Made by a program: the position numbers and the translations under genes. 8,561 bases of DNA from contig JADMKH010000230.1 in NCBI GenBank assembly GCA_018780025.1, positions 1 through 8,561 on the forward strand, given 5' to 3'. The DNA comes from Thiobacillus sp. (GTDB taxonomy: Bacteria > Pseudomonadota > Gammaproteobacteria > Burkholderiales > Thiobacillaceae). The notes beneath the pieces are model-generated. The model had not been told where the DNA came from, did not search any database, and saw only the letters and a program-made list of their open reading frames with translations. How positions within the stretch are numbered: position 1 is the first letter of the stretch; each line of letters begins with the position of its first letter. This document shows, piece after piece, positions 1 to 6,363 of the stretch.

Positions 1-381
1 TTGCATATCCTGCCGCCCTTGGGCTATCTGGAAATGCTGGGTCTGATGCGTGACGCAAAACTGGTGCTCACCGATTCCGGCGGCATTCAGGAAGAAACCA
101 CTGCGCTGGGGGTGCCCTGTTTGACGCTGCGTGAAAACACCGAACGCCCGATCACCCTCGTTGAAGGCACCAACACCCTGGTCGGCACGAACCCCGCCGC
201 GATCCGGGCAGCCTTCAACGACGTGATGGACCATGGCGGCAAGGCCGGGCGGATTCCCGAATACTGGGATGGCCGCGCTGCGATGCGCATCGCGCATACG
301 CTGAAGGGCTGGTTGCCGGCGCACAAGGGCACACGCATCGAAGCGGCAATCACACCCAACAGCAATTTCAAGGCCGCGTAA
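1..381 (+). CDS. wecB: UDP-N-acetylglucosamine 2-epimerase (non-hydrolysing, WecB-like), 3' partial
   Basis: This is the last 126 codons of a gene that begins upstream. The family is usually about 370 residues, so roughly the C-terminal third is present, and the TTG at base 1 is only an in-frame codon, not the start. The enzyme interconverts UDP-GlcNAc and UDP-ManNAc in the cytoplasm, supplying ManNAc-type precursors for polysaccharide. Visible family hallmarks are the DSGGIQEE motif (fragment residues 25-32), RENTERP (44-50), the GTN/LVG segment (56-62) and the PEYWDG..A..RI helix near the end (86-97), all in the UDP-binding C-terminal Rossmann domain. A tail of about 20 residues after the last conserved helix looks unconserved. 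The TAA stop directly abuts the ATG of the deacetylase gene, which suggests coupled translation. The symbol reflects family membership; the gene may carry an eps-type name in its own genome. Confidence 0.9.
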   Translation: MHILPPLGYLEMLGLMRDAKLVLTDSGGIQEETTALGVPCLTLRENTERPITLVEGTNTLVGTNPAAIRAAFNDVMDHGGKAGRIPEYWDGRAAMRIAHTLKGWLPAHKGTRIEAAITPNSNFKAA

Positions 382-1224
382 ATGACAGGGATCAAGAACG
401 CCATGTCGATCGATGTCGAAGACTATTTTCAGGTCTCGGCATTTGCGCCGCATATCCGGCGCGAAGACTGGGATACCCTGCCCTGCCGGGTTGAACGCAA
501 CGTCGATGCGATTCTCGGCCTGCTGGATGGAGCGGATGCCAAGGCGACCTTTTTCACCCTCGGCTGGATTGCCGAACGCTATCCCCAGGTGGTGCGCCGC
601 ATCGTTGAGAACGGCCATGAACTCGCCAGTCATGGCTACGGCCACCAGCGCGCCAGCGATCTCACCCCGGCCGAATTCCGTGAAGACATCACCCGCGCCA
701 AACGCATTCTGGAAGACCTCGGGGGCGTTGCGGTTCGCGGTTACCGTGCGCCGAGCTTTTCCATCAACGAGAAAAACTGGTGGGCGGTCGAAGAACTGGA
801 AAATGCGGGCTATGCGTACAGCTCCAGTATTTATCCGGTGCGCCACGATCATTACGGCATGCCCGATGCGCCGCGTTTTGCGCATCGTCCCAATGGCGAG
901 AACGGCATCCTGGAATTGCCGCCAACAACCGTCATGCTGATGGGGCGCAATTTCCCCGCAGCGGGAGGGGGCTGGTTCCGCCTGCTGCCCTATGCGTTGT
1001 CGCGCTGGATGCTGCGCCGCGTCAATGCGCAGGATCAGGCGCCGTGCATGTTCTATTTCCACCCCTGGGAGATCGACGCCGAGCAACCGCGCCAGCCCGG
1101 TTTATCCGCCAAAACGCACTTTCGGCATTATGTGAATCTGCACCGTATGCCGGGCAGGTTGCGGCATCTGCTCAACGACTTTGAATGGGACCGCATCGAC
1201 CGCGTGTTCCTTGCATCCAATTGA
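382..1224 (+). CDS. XrtA/PEP-CTERM system-associated polysaccharide deacetylase
   Basis: A 280-residue carbohydrate esterase family 4 (NodB-fold) protein of the subfamily found in exosortase A loci (TIGR03006 type, with a DUF3473-like C-terminal region). It probably removes N-acetyl groups from the EPS or a lipid-linked precursor. Motif 1 is DVEDYF (residues 11-16), with acidic residues at the metal/catalytic site. ATFFTLGW (55-62) follows. Motif 2 is SHGYGH (83-88), giving the two metal-binding histidines H84 and H88. Motif 3 is RGYRAPSFS (119-127). The late histidine lies in YFHPWE (225-230, H227). All expected active-site positions are filled, so the enzyme looks functional. No signal peptide is visible, which fits this subfamily but leaves its compartment open. 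An in-frame TAA sits immediately before ATG 382, and AAGG at 370-373 (8-base spacing) supports that start; ATG 403, at the family-typical MSIDVEDYF, is the alternative. Confidence 0.93.
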   Translation: MTGIKNAMSIDVEDYFQVSAFAPHIRREDWDTLPCRVERNVDAILGLLDGADAKATFFTLGWIAERYPQVVRRIVENGHELASHGYGHQRASDLTPAEFREDITRAKRILEDLGGVAVRGYRAPSFSINEKNWWAVEELENAGYAYSSSIYPVRHDHYGMPDAPRFAHRPNGENGILELPPTTVMLMGRNFPAAGGGWFRLLPYALSRWMLRRVNAQDQAPCMFYFHPWEIDAEQPRQPGLSAKTHFRHYVNLHRMPGRLRHLLNDFEWDRIDRVFLASN

Positions 1225-1253
1225 ATGTCCGGTCAGAACTGCCTGAAGCGCGC

Positions 1254-2312
1254 ATGCCCTTCGGTGTGAGCGCCGGAGCAACGGCCGATATCACGGTACA
1301 GCCGCTGGAGCAGCACGACGCATCTCGCTGGGACGACTACGTGCAGACCCATCCGGACGCGACGTTTTTTCATCGCGCGGGTTGGCAGCGTGTGATCAAG
1401 GATGCATTTGGCCACCGCACGCATTTTTTACTGGCGAAGCGCGGCGAGCGCATCGTGGGCGTGCTGCCGCTGGCGGAAATCAACAGCCTCCTGTTTGGCC
1501 ACAGTCTGGGGTCACTGCCGTTCTGCGCCTATGGCGGGATTCTGGCTGACGATGAGGCTGCGGCCCACGCACTCGATACCGCAGCGCAGACGCTCGCCAC
1601 GCAACTCAAGGTCGGTGCCTATGAATGCCGCAACCAGGCGGCCCGGCATGCAGACTGGCCCACCAAGGATTTGTACGTCACGTTCAGGAAGGCCATTGAT
1701 CCCGAGCCTGAAGCCAACCTGAACGCTATTCCGCGCAAGCAGCGGGCGATGGTGAGGAAAGGCATCAAGGCGGGCTTGGTGAGCGAGATCGACGCCGATA
1801 CCACGCGTTTTTTTCAGGCCTATTCGGCTAGCGTGCATCGTTTGGGTACGCCTGTTTTTTCGCGCAAATTTTTTCGGCTGCTTAAAAATGAGTTTGCCGA
1901 CGATTGCGAGGTGTTGACCATTACGCTGGATGGCAACCTGATCTCCAGCGTGCTTTCATTCTATTTCCGCGATGAGGTGCTGCCGTATTACGGAGGCGGG
2001 GTGGATGCCGCGCGTGCCGTGGCAGGAAACGACTTCATGTATTGGGAACTGATGCGGCGCGCCTGCGAGCGCGGGCTGAAAGTGTTCGATTTTGGTCGCA
2101 GCAAACGCGGGACCGGTTCGTTCGATTTCAAGAAGAACTGGGGCTTTGAAGCCACGCCGCTGTATTACGAATATTTCCTGGTGACGGACAAAACCGTACC
2201 CGAGATCAACCCCCTCAATCCAAAATACCGGCTCTTTATTCAAGCCTGGAAAAAAATGCCGCTGGCGCTTGCCAATGCGATCGGTCCGCATATCGTGAAA
2301 AACCTGGGATGA
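1254..2312 (+). CDS. FemAB-family XrtA/PEP-CTERM system-associated protein
   Basis: A 352-residue double-GNAT-fold protein of the FemAB/BioF2-like superfamily, in the subfamily restricted to exosortase A loci (TIGR03019 type). FemAB proteins move an aminoacyl or acyl group onto an amine; the substrate of this subfamily is not established. Visible are the N-terminal segment HPDATFFHRAGWQRVI (33-48), the first-domain stretch GVLPLAE (69-75), and a lysine/arginine-rich helix IPRKQRAMVRKG (159-170). The superfamily's signature near the C-terminus is DFGRSKRGTGSFDFKKNWG (279-297). The start is uncertain. ATG 1254 has GAAG at 1240-1243 upstream and begins shortly before the conserved region. ATG 1185 would overlap the deacetylase gene by 40 bases and adds 23 unconserved residues. 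GTG 1266 is a third option. The gene lies 29 bases after the deacetylase, and the pair may act in sequence. Confidence 0.88.
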   Translation: MPFGVSAGATADITVQPLEQHDASRWDDYVQTHPDATFFHRAGWQRVIKDAFGHRTHFLLAKRGERIVGVLPLAEINSLLFGHSLGSLPFCAYGGILADDEAAAHALDTAAQTLATQLKVGAYECRNQAARHADWPTKDLYVTFRKAIDPEPEANLNAIPRKQRAMVRKGIKAGLVSEIDADTTRFFQAYSASVHRLGTPVFSRKFFRLLKNEFADDCEVLTITLDGNLISSVLSFYFRDEVLPYYGGGVDAARAVAGNDFMYWELMRRACERGLKVFDFGRSKRGTGSFDFKKNWGFEATPLYYEYFLVTDKTVPEINPLNPKYRLFIQAWKKMPLALANAIGPHIVKNLG

Positions 2313-2330
2313 ACGGAATGTTTTTCATCA

Positions 2331-2399
2331 CCAGGGCACAAAGAAAAAAGGTTTCCGATCAGTTGGACCGGGAATGCGATCTTCTCCGTGCCTTTGTGG
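2331..2399. repeat. Degenerate inverted repeat, probable dispersed intergenic element
   Basis: The two arms are CCAGGGCACAAAGAA (2331-2345) and TTCTCCGTGCCTTTGTGG (2382-2399). The right arm reverse-complemented reads CCACAAAGGCACGGAGAA and aligns to the left arm with about 12 of 15 matches and one 3-base gap. From general knowledge, words of the form CCACAAAGGCACAGAGAA recur between genes in many proteobacterial genomes, so this is likely one worn copy of such a family. It fills much of the 113-base gap between the FemAB and glycosyltransferase genes. The arms are 36 bases apart and imperfect, and no T-tract follows, so it is not an evident terminator. Whether it recurs in this genome cannot be seen from one window. 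Confidence 0.5.
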
Positions 2400-2425
2400 T
2401 TGCCGTTCCCTCCCCGGCCTGATCC

Positions 2426-3634
2426 ATGGAAGGCCTGCTGTTTCTTGCCCACCGCATTCCGTTTCCGCCCAACAAGGGCGACAAGATTCGCTCGTTTCAT
2501 CTGTTGCGCCATCTCAGCACGCGCTACGCCATTCACCTGGGTGCTTTTGTAGACGATCCTGACGATTGGCAATATCAGGATGCGTTGAAACCCTATTGCG
2601 CGTCGATCAAGCTGCTGCCGCTGAATCCGCGGCGGGCCAGGCTGGCCAGTCTGCGCGGCTTGCTTTCAGGGGAAGCGCTCACCTTGCCGTATTACCGCAA
2701 CACGGCACTCCAGCATTGGGCAGCCGGCCTGGCCGATACCGGAAAAGTGTCGCGCGGCCTGGCCTTTTCCTCGGCGATGGCGCAGTTCGTGCCGGACACG
2801 CTCGAGCGGCGCGTGCTTGATATGGTCGATGTCGATTCCGACAAATGGACGCAATATGCGCCGACACAACGCTGGCCGATGGCCTGGGTGTATGGCCGCG
2901 AGGGGCGGAAACTGGCCGAATGGGAGGGGCGTATGGCACAGGATTTTGATGCCACGCTCCTGGTGTCGCAGGCCGAAGCAGCCCTGCTGCAACAGCGTGC
3001 GCCGCACGCGCAACATAAAATCAGTGCGTTTGAAAACGGGGTGGATGCCGGGTATTTTTCTCCCGACCGCGACTACTCGAACCCTTACGTTCCCGGCGTG
3101 CAAAGCATCGTGTTTACCGGGGCAATGGATTACTGGCCGAATATCGACGCCGTCACCTGGTTTGCCGGGCATATCTTTCCGCAGGTGCGCGATGTCATCC
3201 CCGGTGCGCAGTTCACCATTGTGGGAAGCCGGCCAGGCGAAGCCGTGCTGGCGCTGGCATCTCATCCCGGCGTGGTCGTCACCGGGGGGGTTCCGGATGT
3301 GCGGCCTTACCTGGCCCATGCGGCCTGCGCAGTCGCACCGCTGCGTATCGCACGCGGGGTGCAGAACAAAGTGCTGGAAGCCATGGCGATGGCACGTCCG
3401 GTTATTGCCAGCGCCCAGGCTGCCGAAGGCCTGCGCGCCGAGGCGGGGCGTGACTTCACTTTGGCCCGGGGTGAAGCCGAATTCGCCCGGGCCGTAGTTG
3501 GCCACTTGCTGCACCCGGCCTCCGCAGCCCTGGCCCGTGACAGCGTGTTGGCGCATTACGACTGGGCACGTAATCTGGCTGCGATCGACGCGCTGTTTGA
3601 ATCACCGCCGGTTCCCCCTTCGGTATTGGAGTGA
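2426..3634 (+). CDS. XrtA/PEP-CTERM system glycosyltransferase (GT4, TIGR03087 type)
   Basis: A 402-residue GT-B fold glycosyltransferase of family 4, in the subfamily tied to exosortase A loci. It is expected to transfer a sugar from a nucleotide-sugar donor to a growing lipid-linked EPS unit at the inner face of the cytoplasmic membrane; donor and acceptor are unknown. The N-terminus HRIPFPPNKGDKIRSFHLL (9-27) is diagnostic of the subfamily. Later hallmarks are DMVDVDSDKW (132-141), ENGVD (203-207), VFTGAMDYWPN (229-239) opening the C-terminal Rossmann domain, GGVPDVRPYL (287-296) and the donor-binding block APLRIARGVQNKVLEAMAM (304-322) with K315 and E318. The start is constrained: an in-frame TGA occupies 2420-2422, just two codons before ATG 2426, and conservation begins within three residues. 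No clear Shine-Dalgarno sequence precedes it, unusual after a 113-base gap. The gene ends 8 bases before the exosortase ATG. Confidence 0.93.
   Translation: MEGLLFLAHRIPFPPNKGDKIRSFHLLRHLSTRYAIHLGAFVDDPDDWQYQDALKPYCASIKLLPLNPRRARLASLRGLLSGEALTLPYYRNTALQHWAAGLADTGKVSRGLAFSSAMAQFVPDTLERRVLDMVDVDSDKWTQYAPTQRWPMAWVYGREGRKLAEWEGRMAQDFDATLLVSQAEAALLQQRAPHAQHKISAFENGVDAGYFSPDRDYSNPYVPGVQSIVFTGAMDYWPNIDAVTWFAGHIFPQVRDVIPGAQFTIVGSRPGEAVLALASHPGVVVTGGVPDVRPYLAHAACAVAPLRIARGVQNKVLEAMAMARPVIASAQAAEGLRAEAGRDFTLARGEAEFARAVVGHLLHPASAALARDSVLAHYDWARNLAAIDALFESPPVPPSVLE
3628..3631 (+). promoter_or_regulatory. Ribosome binding site (GGAG) deciding the xrtA start
   Basis: GGAG lies at the very end of the preceding glycosyltransferase gene, 11 bases before ATG 3643. 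It overlaps the alternative GTG at 3631, so it can serve only the ATG. This favours the 515-residue exosortase over the 519-residue form. The spacing is a little longer than usual. Confidence 0.5.
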
Positions 3635-3642
3635 CACCCCTC

Positions 3643-5190
3643 ATGAGTGACCTGTTCAACCCTCAGTTTGCCACGCCAAAAGGCAGATGGCTTTATTCGG
3701 GCGCGCTGACCCTCGGTGTGGTGTTGATGCTGTTCGCCCTGTTCTGGCCGACGTTTTATTCAATGGCCGAAATATGGGAGCGCTCGGAAACCTTTGCCCA
3801 TGGCTATCTCATCTTCCCGATCACCATCTGGCTGATCTGGCGGCGTCGTGATGTGCTGGCGCAACTCCAGCCGCGCCCGGACCTGCGTGGATTGATCCTG
3901 CTGGCGCTGGCGGGCGCAGGCTGGCTGCTGGCCGACGCGGGCAGCGTCAACGTGGTGGCGCAATACGCTTTTATCGCCATGCTGATAGCAGCCGTGTGGA
4001 CGTTGCTGGGCTGGCCGTTTGTCCGGGCGGCGTTCTTTCCGCTCATGTTCCTGTTTTTTGCAGTGCCCGTGGGTGAATTCCTGATTGAGCCGCTGATGGG
4101 GGTGACTGCCAATTTCACCGTGGCGATGCTGCAGGCCACCGGCATCCCGGTATACCGGGAGGGCATGTTTTTCAGCATCCCCAGCGGCGACTGGTCGGTT
4201 GTGGAAGGATGCTCCGGTCTGCGTTATCTGATTGCCTCGGCGACGCTCGGCGTGTTGTACGCGTATCTCACCTATCGCTCGTGGAAACGGCGTGTGCTGT
4301 TTTCCATTGCGGCCATCATTGTGCCCATCTTTGCGAACAGCGGACGTGCCTACATGATCGTGATGATTGCGCATCTGTCCGACATGAAACTGGCGCTGGG
4401 TATCGATCATTACATCTACGGCTGGGTGTTTTTTGGCCTGGTCATGCTGTTGCTGTTCTGGATAGGCGGATTCTGGCGGGAGGATGACCTGCCTCTGCCT
4501 GCCGATTCAGCGTTAACCCGGCACGCCGGTCATGTCGAACCTGGCAGACCGATCTCGCTGATAGCCCTTGCCGCGCTGCTGGTTGCCGGGCTGTGGCCGG
4601 TTTACGCCGTGTGGCTGAATGCGCGTCCCTTGCCCGTCATGCCGGTATTGCAGGTGGAAGCGCAGGGCGGCTGGCAGCCCGGAACATCTTTCACTACCTG
4701 GGCACCGCATTGGGTGGGCGCTGACCGCCAGTTGCGTCGAGCGTATGCGCAGGCAGGGCGTCAAGTGATGCTGGATCTTAATTATTACGGCACACAGCGA
4801 CAGGGTGCCGAGCTCATCAACTCGCAGAATTTCATGATCCGGCAGAAAGATCCGATGTGGTCGAATATCGGTGAAACCATGATCTCAGTGCAAATCGCCG
4901 GGCGGACGCAGCAGGTGCGTCAGGCCAGCATGCGCGGCAGCAATGGACAGCGTTTGCTGGTGTGGCAGTGGAATCAGATCGATCAGTATTTAACGGTTAA
5001 TGATTACGCAGCAAAATTGATACTGGCCACGGATCGGGTTCGATTGGCGCGTGACGATGGCCTGTCGGTGCTGATCGCAACCCCATACGATGATGTCGGG
5101 ATTGAGGTTGCGAGTACCACCCTGGCAAATTTCGCAGCAGACATGAAGCTCGCAATCGGGCGCGCGCTGGATCGGGTAGGTGGAAAGTGA
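3643..5190 (+). CDS. xrtA: Exosortase A with fused EpsI domain
   Basis: A 515-residue multi-pass inner-membrane protein, the cysteine protease/transpeptidase proposed to cleave and transfer PEP-CTERM-tagged surface proteins; also called EpsH. About eight or nine hydrophobic segments fill residues 15-275. The catalytic triad is visible: Cys190 in VVEGCSGLRYL, Arg235 in PIFANSGRAY and His256 in GIDHYIYGWVFF. Another hydrophobic segment (about 304-323) precedes a roughly 190-residue soluble region typical of the EpsI domain, which in some species is a separate gene; the fused length matches exosortase A. The arginine motif reads ANSGR, where many XrtA proteins have ANxxR with a bulky residue before the arginine. 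ATG 3643 is chosen for its GGAG; GTG 3631, overlapping the upstream stop as GTGA, would add four residues. Its stop overlaps the next gene's GTG start. No PEP-CTERM substrate gene is present in the window. Confidence 0.95.
   Translation: MSDLFNPQFATPKGRWLYSGALTLGVVLMLFALFWPTFYSMAEIWERSETFAHGYLIFPITIWLIWRRRDVLAQLQPRPDLRGLILLALAGAGWLLADAGSVNVVAQYAFIAMLIAAVWTLLGWPFVRAAFFPLMFLFFAVPVGEFLIEPLMGVTANFTVAMLQATGIPVYREGMFFSIPSGDWSVVEGCSGLRYLIASATLGVLYAYLTYRSWKRRVLFSIAAIIVPIFANSGRAYMIVMIAHLSDMKLALGIDHYIYGWVFFGLVMLLLFWIGGFWREDDLPLPADSALTRHAGHVEPGRPISLIALAALLVAGLWPVYAVWLNARPLPVMPVLQVEAQGGWQPGTSFTTWAPHWVGADRQLRRAYAQAGRQVMLDLNYYGTQRQGAELINSQNFMIRQKDPMWSNIGETMISVQIAGRTQQVRQASMRGSNGQRLLVWQWNQIDQYLTVNDYAAKLILATDRVRLARDDGLSVLIATPYDDVGIEVASTTLANFAADMKLAIGRALDRVGGK
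5178..5183 (+). promoter_or_regulatory. Purine-rich ribosome binding site for the GTG start at 5187
   Basis: AGGTGG sits inside the last codons of xrtA, 3 bases before GTG 5187. The spacing is short, but the motif together with the GTGA overlap suggests that ribosomes finishing xrtA reinitiate here. It supports the GTG start, which gives the N-terminus expected for the family. Confidence 0.4.
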
Positions 5191-6311
5191 TTCCTCATAT
5201 CGTACATATCGTCCACCGCTTCGACACCGGCGGCATGGAAAACGGTATGGTGAATCTGCTCAACACGCTGCCGCCGCAACGCTTTCGTCACAGCGTGATC
5301 GCGCTCACGGATTACAGCGATTTCAGTCAGCGCATCGACGCGCAGCGGGTGGACTTTTATGCGCTGCATCGCGCGCCCGGACATGGGCTGGGCTGGATGG
5401 TCCGGTTATGGAAACTGATGCGCCAGATCAAACCCGATCTGGTTCACACCCGCAATCTGGCCGCGCTCGAGGCGCAGTTCGTGGCCGCTGCTGCCGGCGT
5501 GCGTGCCACCGTGCACGGCGAGCATGGACGTGACGTGTTCGACCTGTATGGGCAGAACTGGAAATACAATCTGCTGCGGCGTGCCGCCCAGCCTTTTGTG
5601 TCGAATTACATTGCAGTGAGCAAGGACCTTGAAACCTGGCTGCGCCTGTCCATCCATGTGCCGCCGCGCAAGTTGCATCAGATATACAGCGGCGTCGACA
5701 GTAAAAAGTTTCATCCGCGCGAGGGCGCACGGCCCGAATTTGCACACTCTGAGAGCATCGTTTTTGGCGCAGTGGGGCGCATGGTCGAGGTCAAGGATTA
5801 CCCTACGCTCACGCGTGCCTTCATCCAGTTGATGCGGCAGCAGCCCGAGCGCGCCGCGCGCGCGCGGCTGGTCATCGTGGGCGAAGGCCCGGCACGGGCG
5901 ATCTGTCTGGAGCTATTGAAATCAGCCGGCCTGGCGCATCTTGCCTGGTTGCCGGGCGAGCGTCACGACATTGCAGAGATCATGCAGGTGTTCGACGTAT
6001 TTGTGTTGCCGTCCAAAAACGAGGGTATCTCCAATACCATCCTCGAAGCGCTGGCGAGCGGCCTGCCGGTGATCGCCACCGCAGTGGGCGGCAATATCGA
6101 GCTGGTGGAAGACGGTGTCAATGGCGCGCTGGTGCAAGCGGGCGACGTGGCTGGCATGGCACGGGCCTTGCTCAGTTATCTGGATACGCCTGCCCGCATT
6201 GTCGAACAGGGGGCGCATGCGCGGCGGCATGCCGAGCAGCGTTTTGGCATTCCCGCCATGGCAGAAGCCTATGCCACGGTTTACGATCAAACCTTGGGAC
6301 GTTGGCGCTGA
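5187..6311 (+). CDS. XrtA/PEP-CTERM system glycosyltransferase (GT4, TIGR03088 type)
   Basis: A 374-residue GT-B fold, family 4 glycosyltransferase of a subfamily found in exosortase A loci, likely adding a sugar to the EPS repeat unit in the cytoplasm; its donor is unknown. The N-terminal glycine-rich acceptor loop is HRFDTGGMENGMVNL (10-24). HTRN (87-90) and HGEHGRD (110-116) follow in the first domain. The second domain opens with FGAVGRMVEVKDYPTL (193-208), continues with LVIVGEGPAR (228-237), and carries the retaining GT4 E-x7-E motif as E279 and E287 in EGISNTILE. The GTG start overlaps the xrtA stop by four bases (GTGA), and IPHIVHIVHRFDTGG is where family members begin. A run of six CG dinucleotides at 5855-5866 encodes part of the alanine/arginine-rich ERAARARL segment. 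A 52-base gap separates it from the amidotransferase gene. Confidence 0.93.
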   Translation: MIPHIVHIVHRFDTGGMENGMVNLLNTLPPQRFRHSVIALTDYSDFSQRIDAQRVDFYALHRAPGHGLGWMVRLWKLMRQIKPDLVHTRNLAALEAQFVAAAAGVRATVHGEHGRDVFDLYGQNWKYNLLRRAAQPFVSNYIAVSKDLETWLRLSIHVPPRKLHQIYSGVDSKKFHPREGARPEFAHSESIVFGAVGRMVEVKDYPTLTRAFIQLMRQQPERAARARLVIVGEGPARAICLELLKSAGLAHLAWLPGERHDIAEIMQVFDVFVLPSKNEGISNTILEALASGLPVIATAVGGNIELVEDGVNGALVQAGDVAGMARALLSYLDTPARIVEQGAHARRHAEQRFGIPAMAEAYATVYDQTLGRWR

Positions 6312-6317
6312 AGCGCC
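6304..6317 (+). other. Short GC-rich hairpin across the stop codon at 6309-6311
   Basis: GGCGCT and AGCGCC form a perfect 6-base inverted repeat separated by GA. It would fold as a 5-bp GGCGC/GCGCC stem with a TGAA loop and encloses the TGA stop. No T-run follows, so a Rho-independent terminator is not supported. It could affect mRNA stability or ribosome release, or be chance in GC-rich DNA. Confidence 0.3.
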
Positions 6318-6363
6318 GTCAAGCGGCCCGGGAACTCGACAGCTACAGGGATAAATAACAATC

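Noticed and set aside
1..381. A complete small gene starting with TTG at base 1.
   Set aside because: The translation begins in the middle of the conserved epimerase C-terminal domain, so it is a window-edge fragment of a longer gene.
1365..1874. Five runs of six or seven T in the FemAB-like gene (1365-1370, 1424-1429, 1808-1814, 1855-1860, 1869-1874), considered as slippage-based phase-variation tracts.
   Set aside because: They encode Phe codons in conserved places, similar T6 runs occur in xrtA (4054-4059, 4429-4434), and the lengths are short for phase variation. This looks like general TTT use for Phe.
2363..2377. A sigma-54-like TTGG...GC pair in the 113-base gap, attractive because XrtA systems are tied to RpoN.
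   Set aside because: The spacing between GG (2365-2366) and GC (2376-2377) is 9 bases, where sigma-54 promoters need 10, and the -12 element lacks TTGC.
2666..3556. A 296-codon minus-strand open frame opposite the TIGR03087-type glycosyltransferase.
   Set aside because: It has shadow-like composition with no motif or ribosome binding site, while the plus-strand frame has clear GT4 motifs throughout.
5855..5866. Six consecutive CG dinucleotides, considered as a Z-DNA-prone or regulatory tract.
   Set aside because: It lies inside a coding region, encodes an ordinary Ala/Arg-rich stretch and is short enough to arise by chance in GC-rich DNA.
6304..6317. A Rho-independent terminator after the second glycosyltransferase gene.
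   Set aside because: The stem is only 5-6 bp and no T-run follows, so I list it only as a hairpin.
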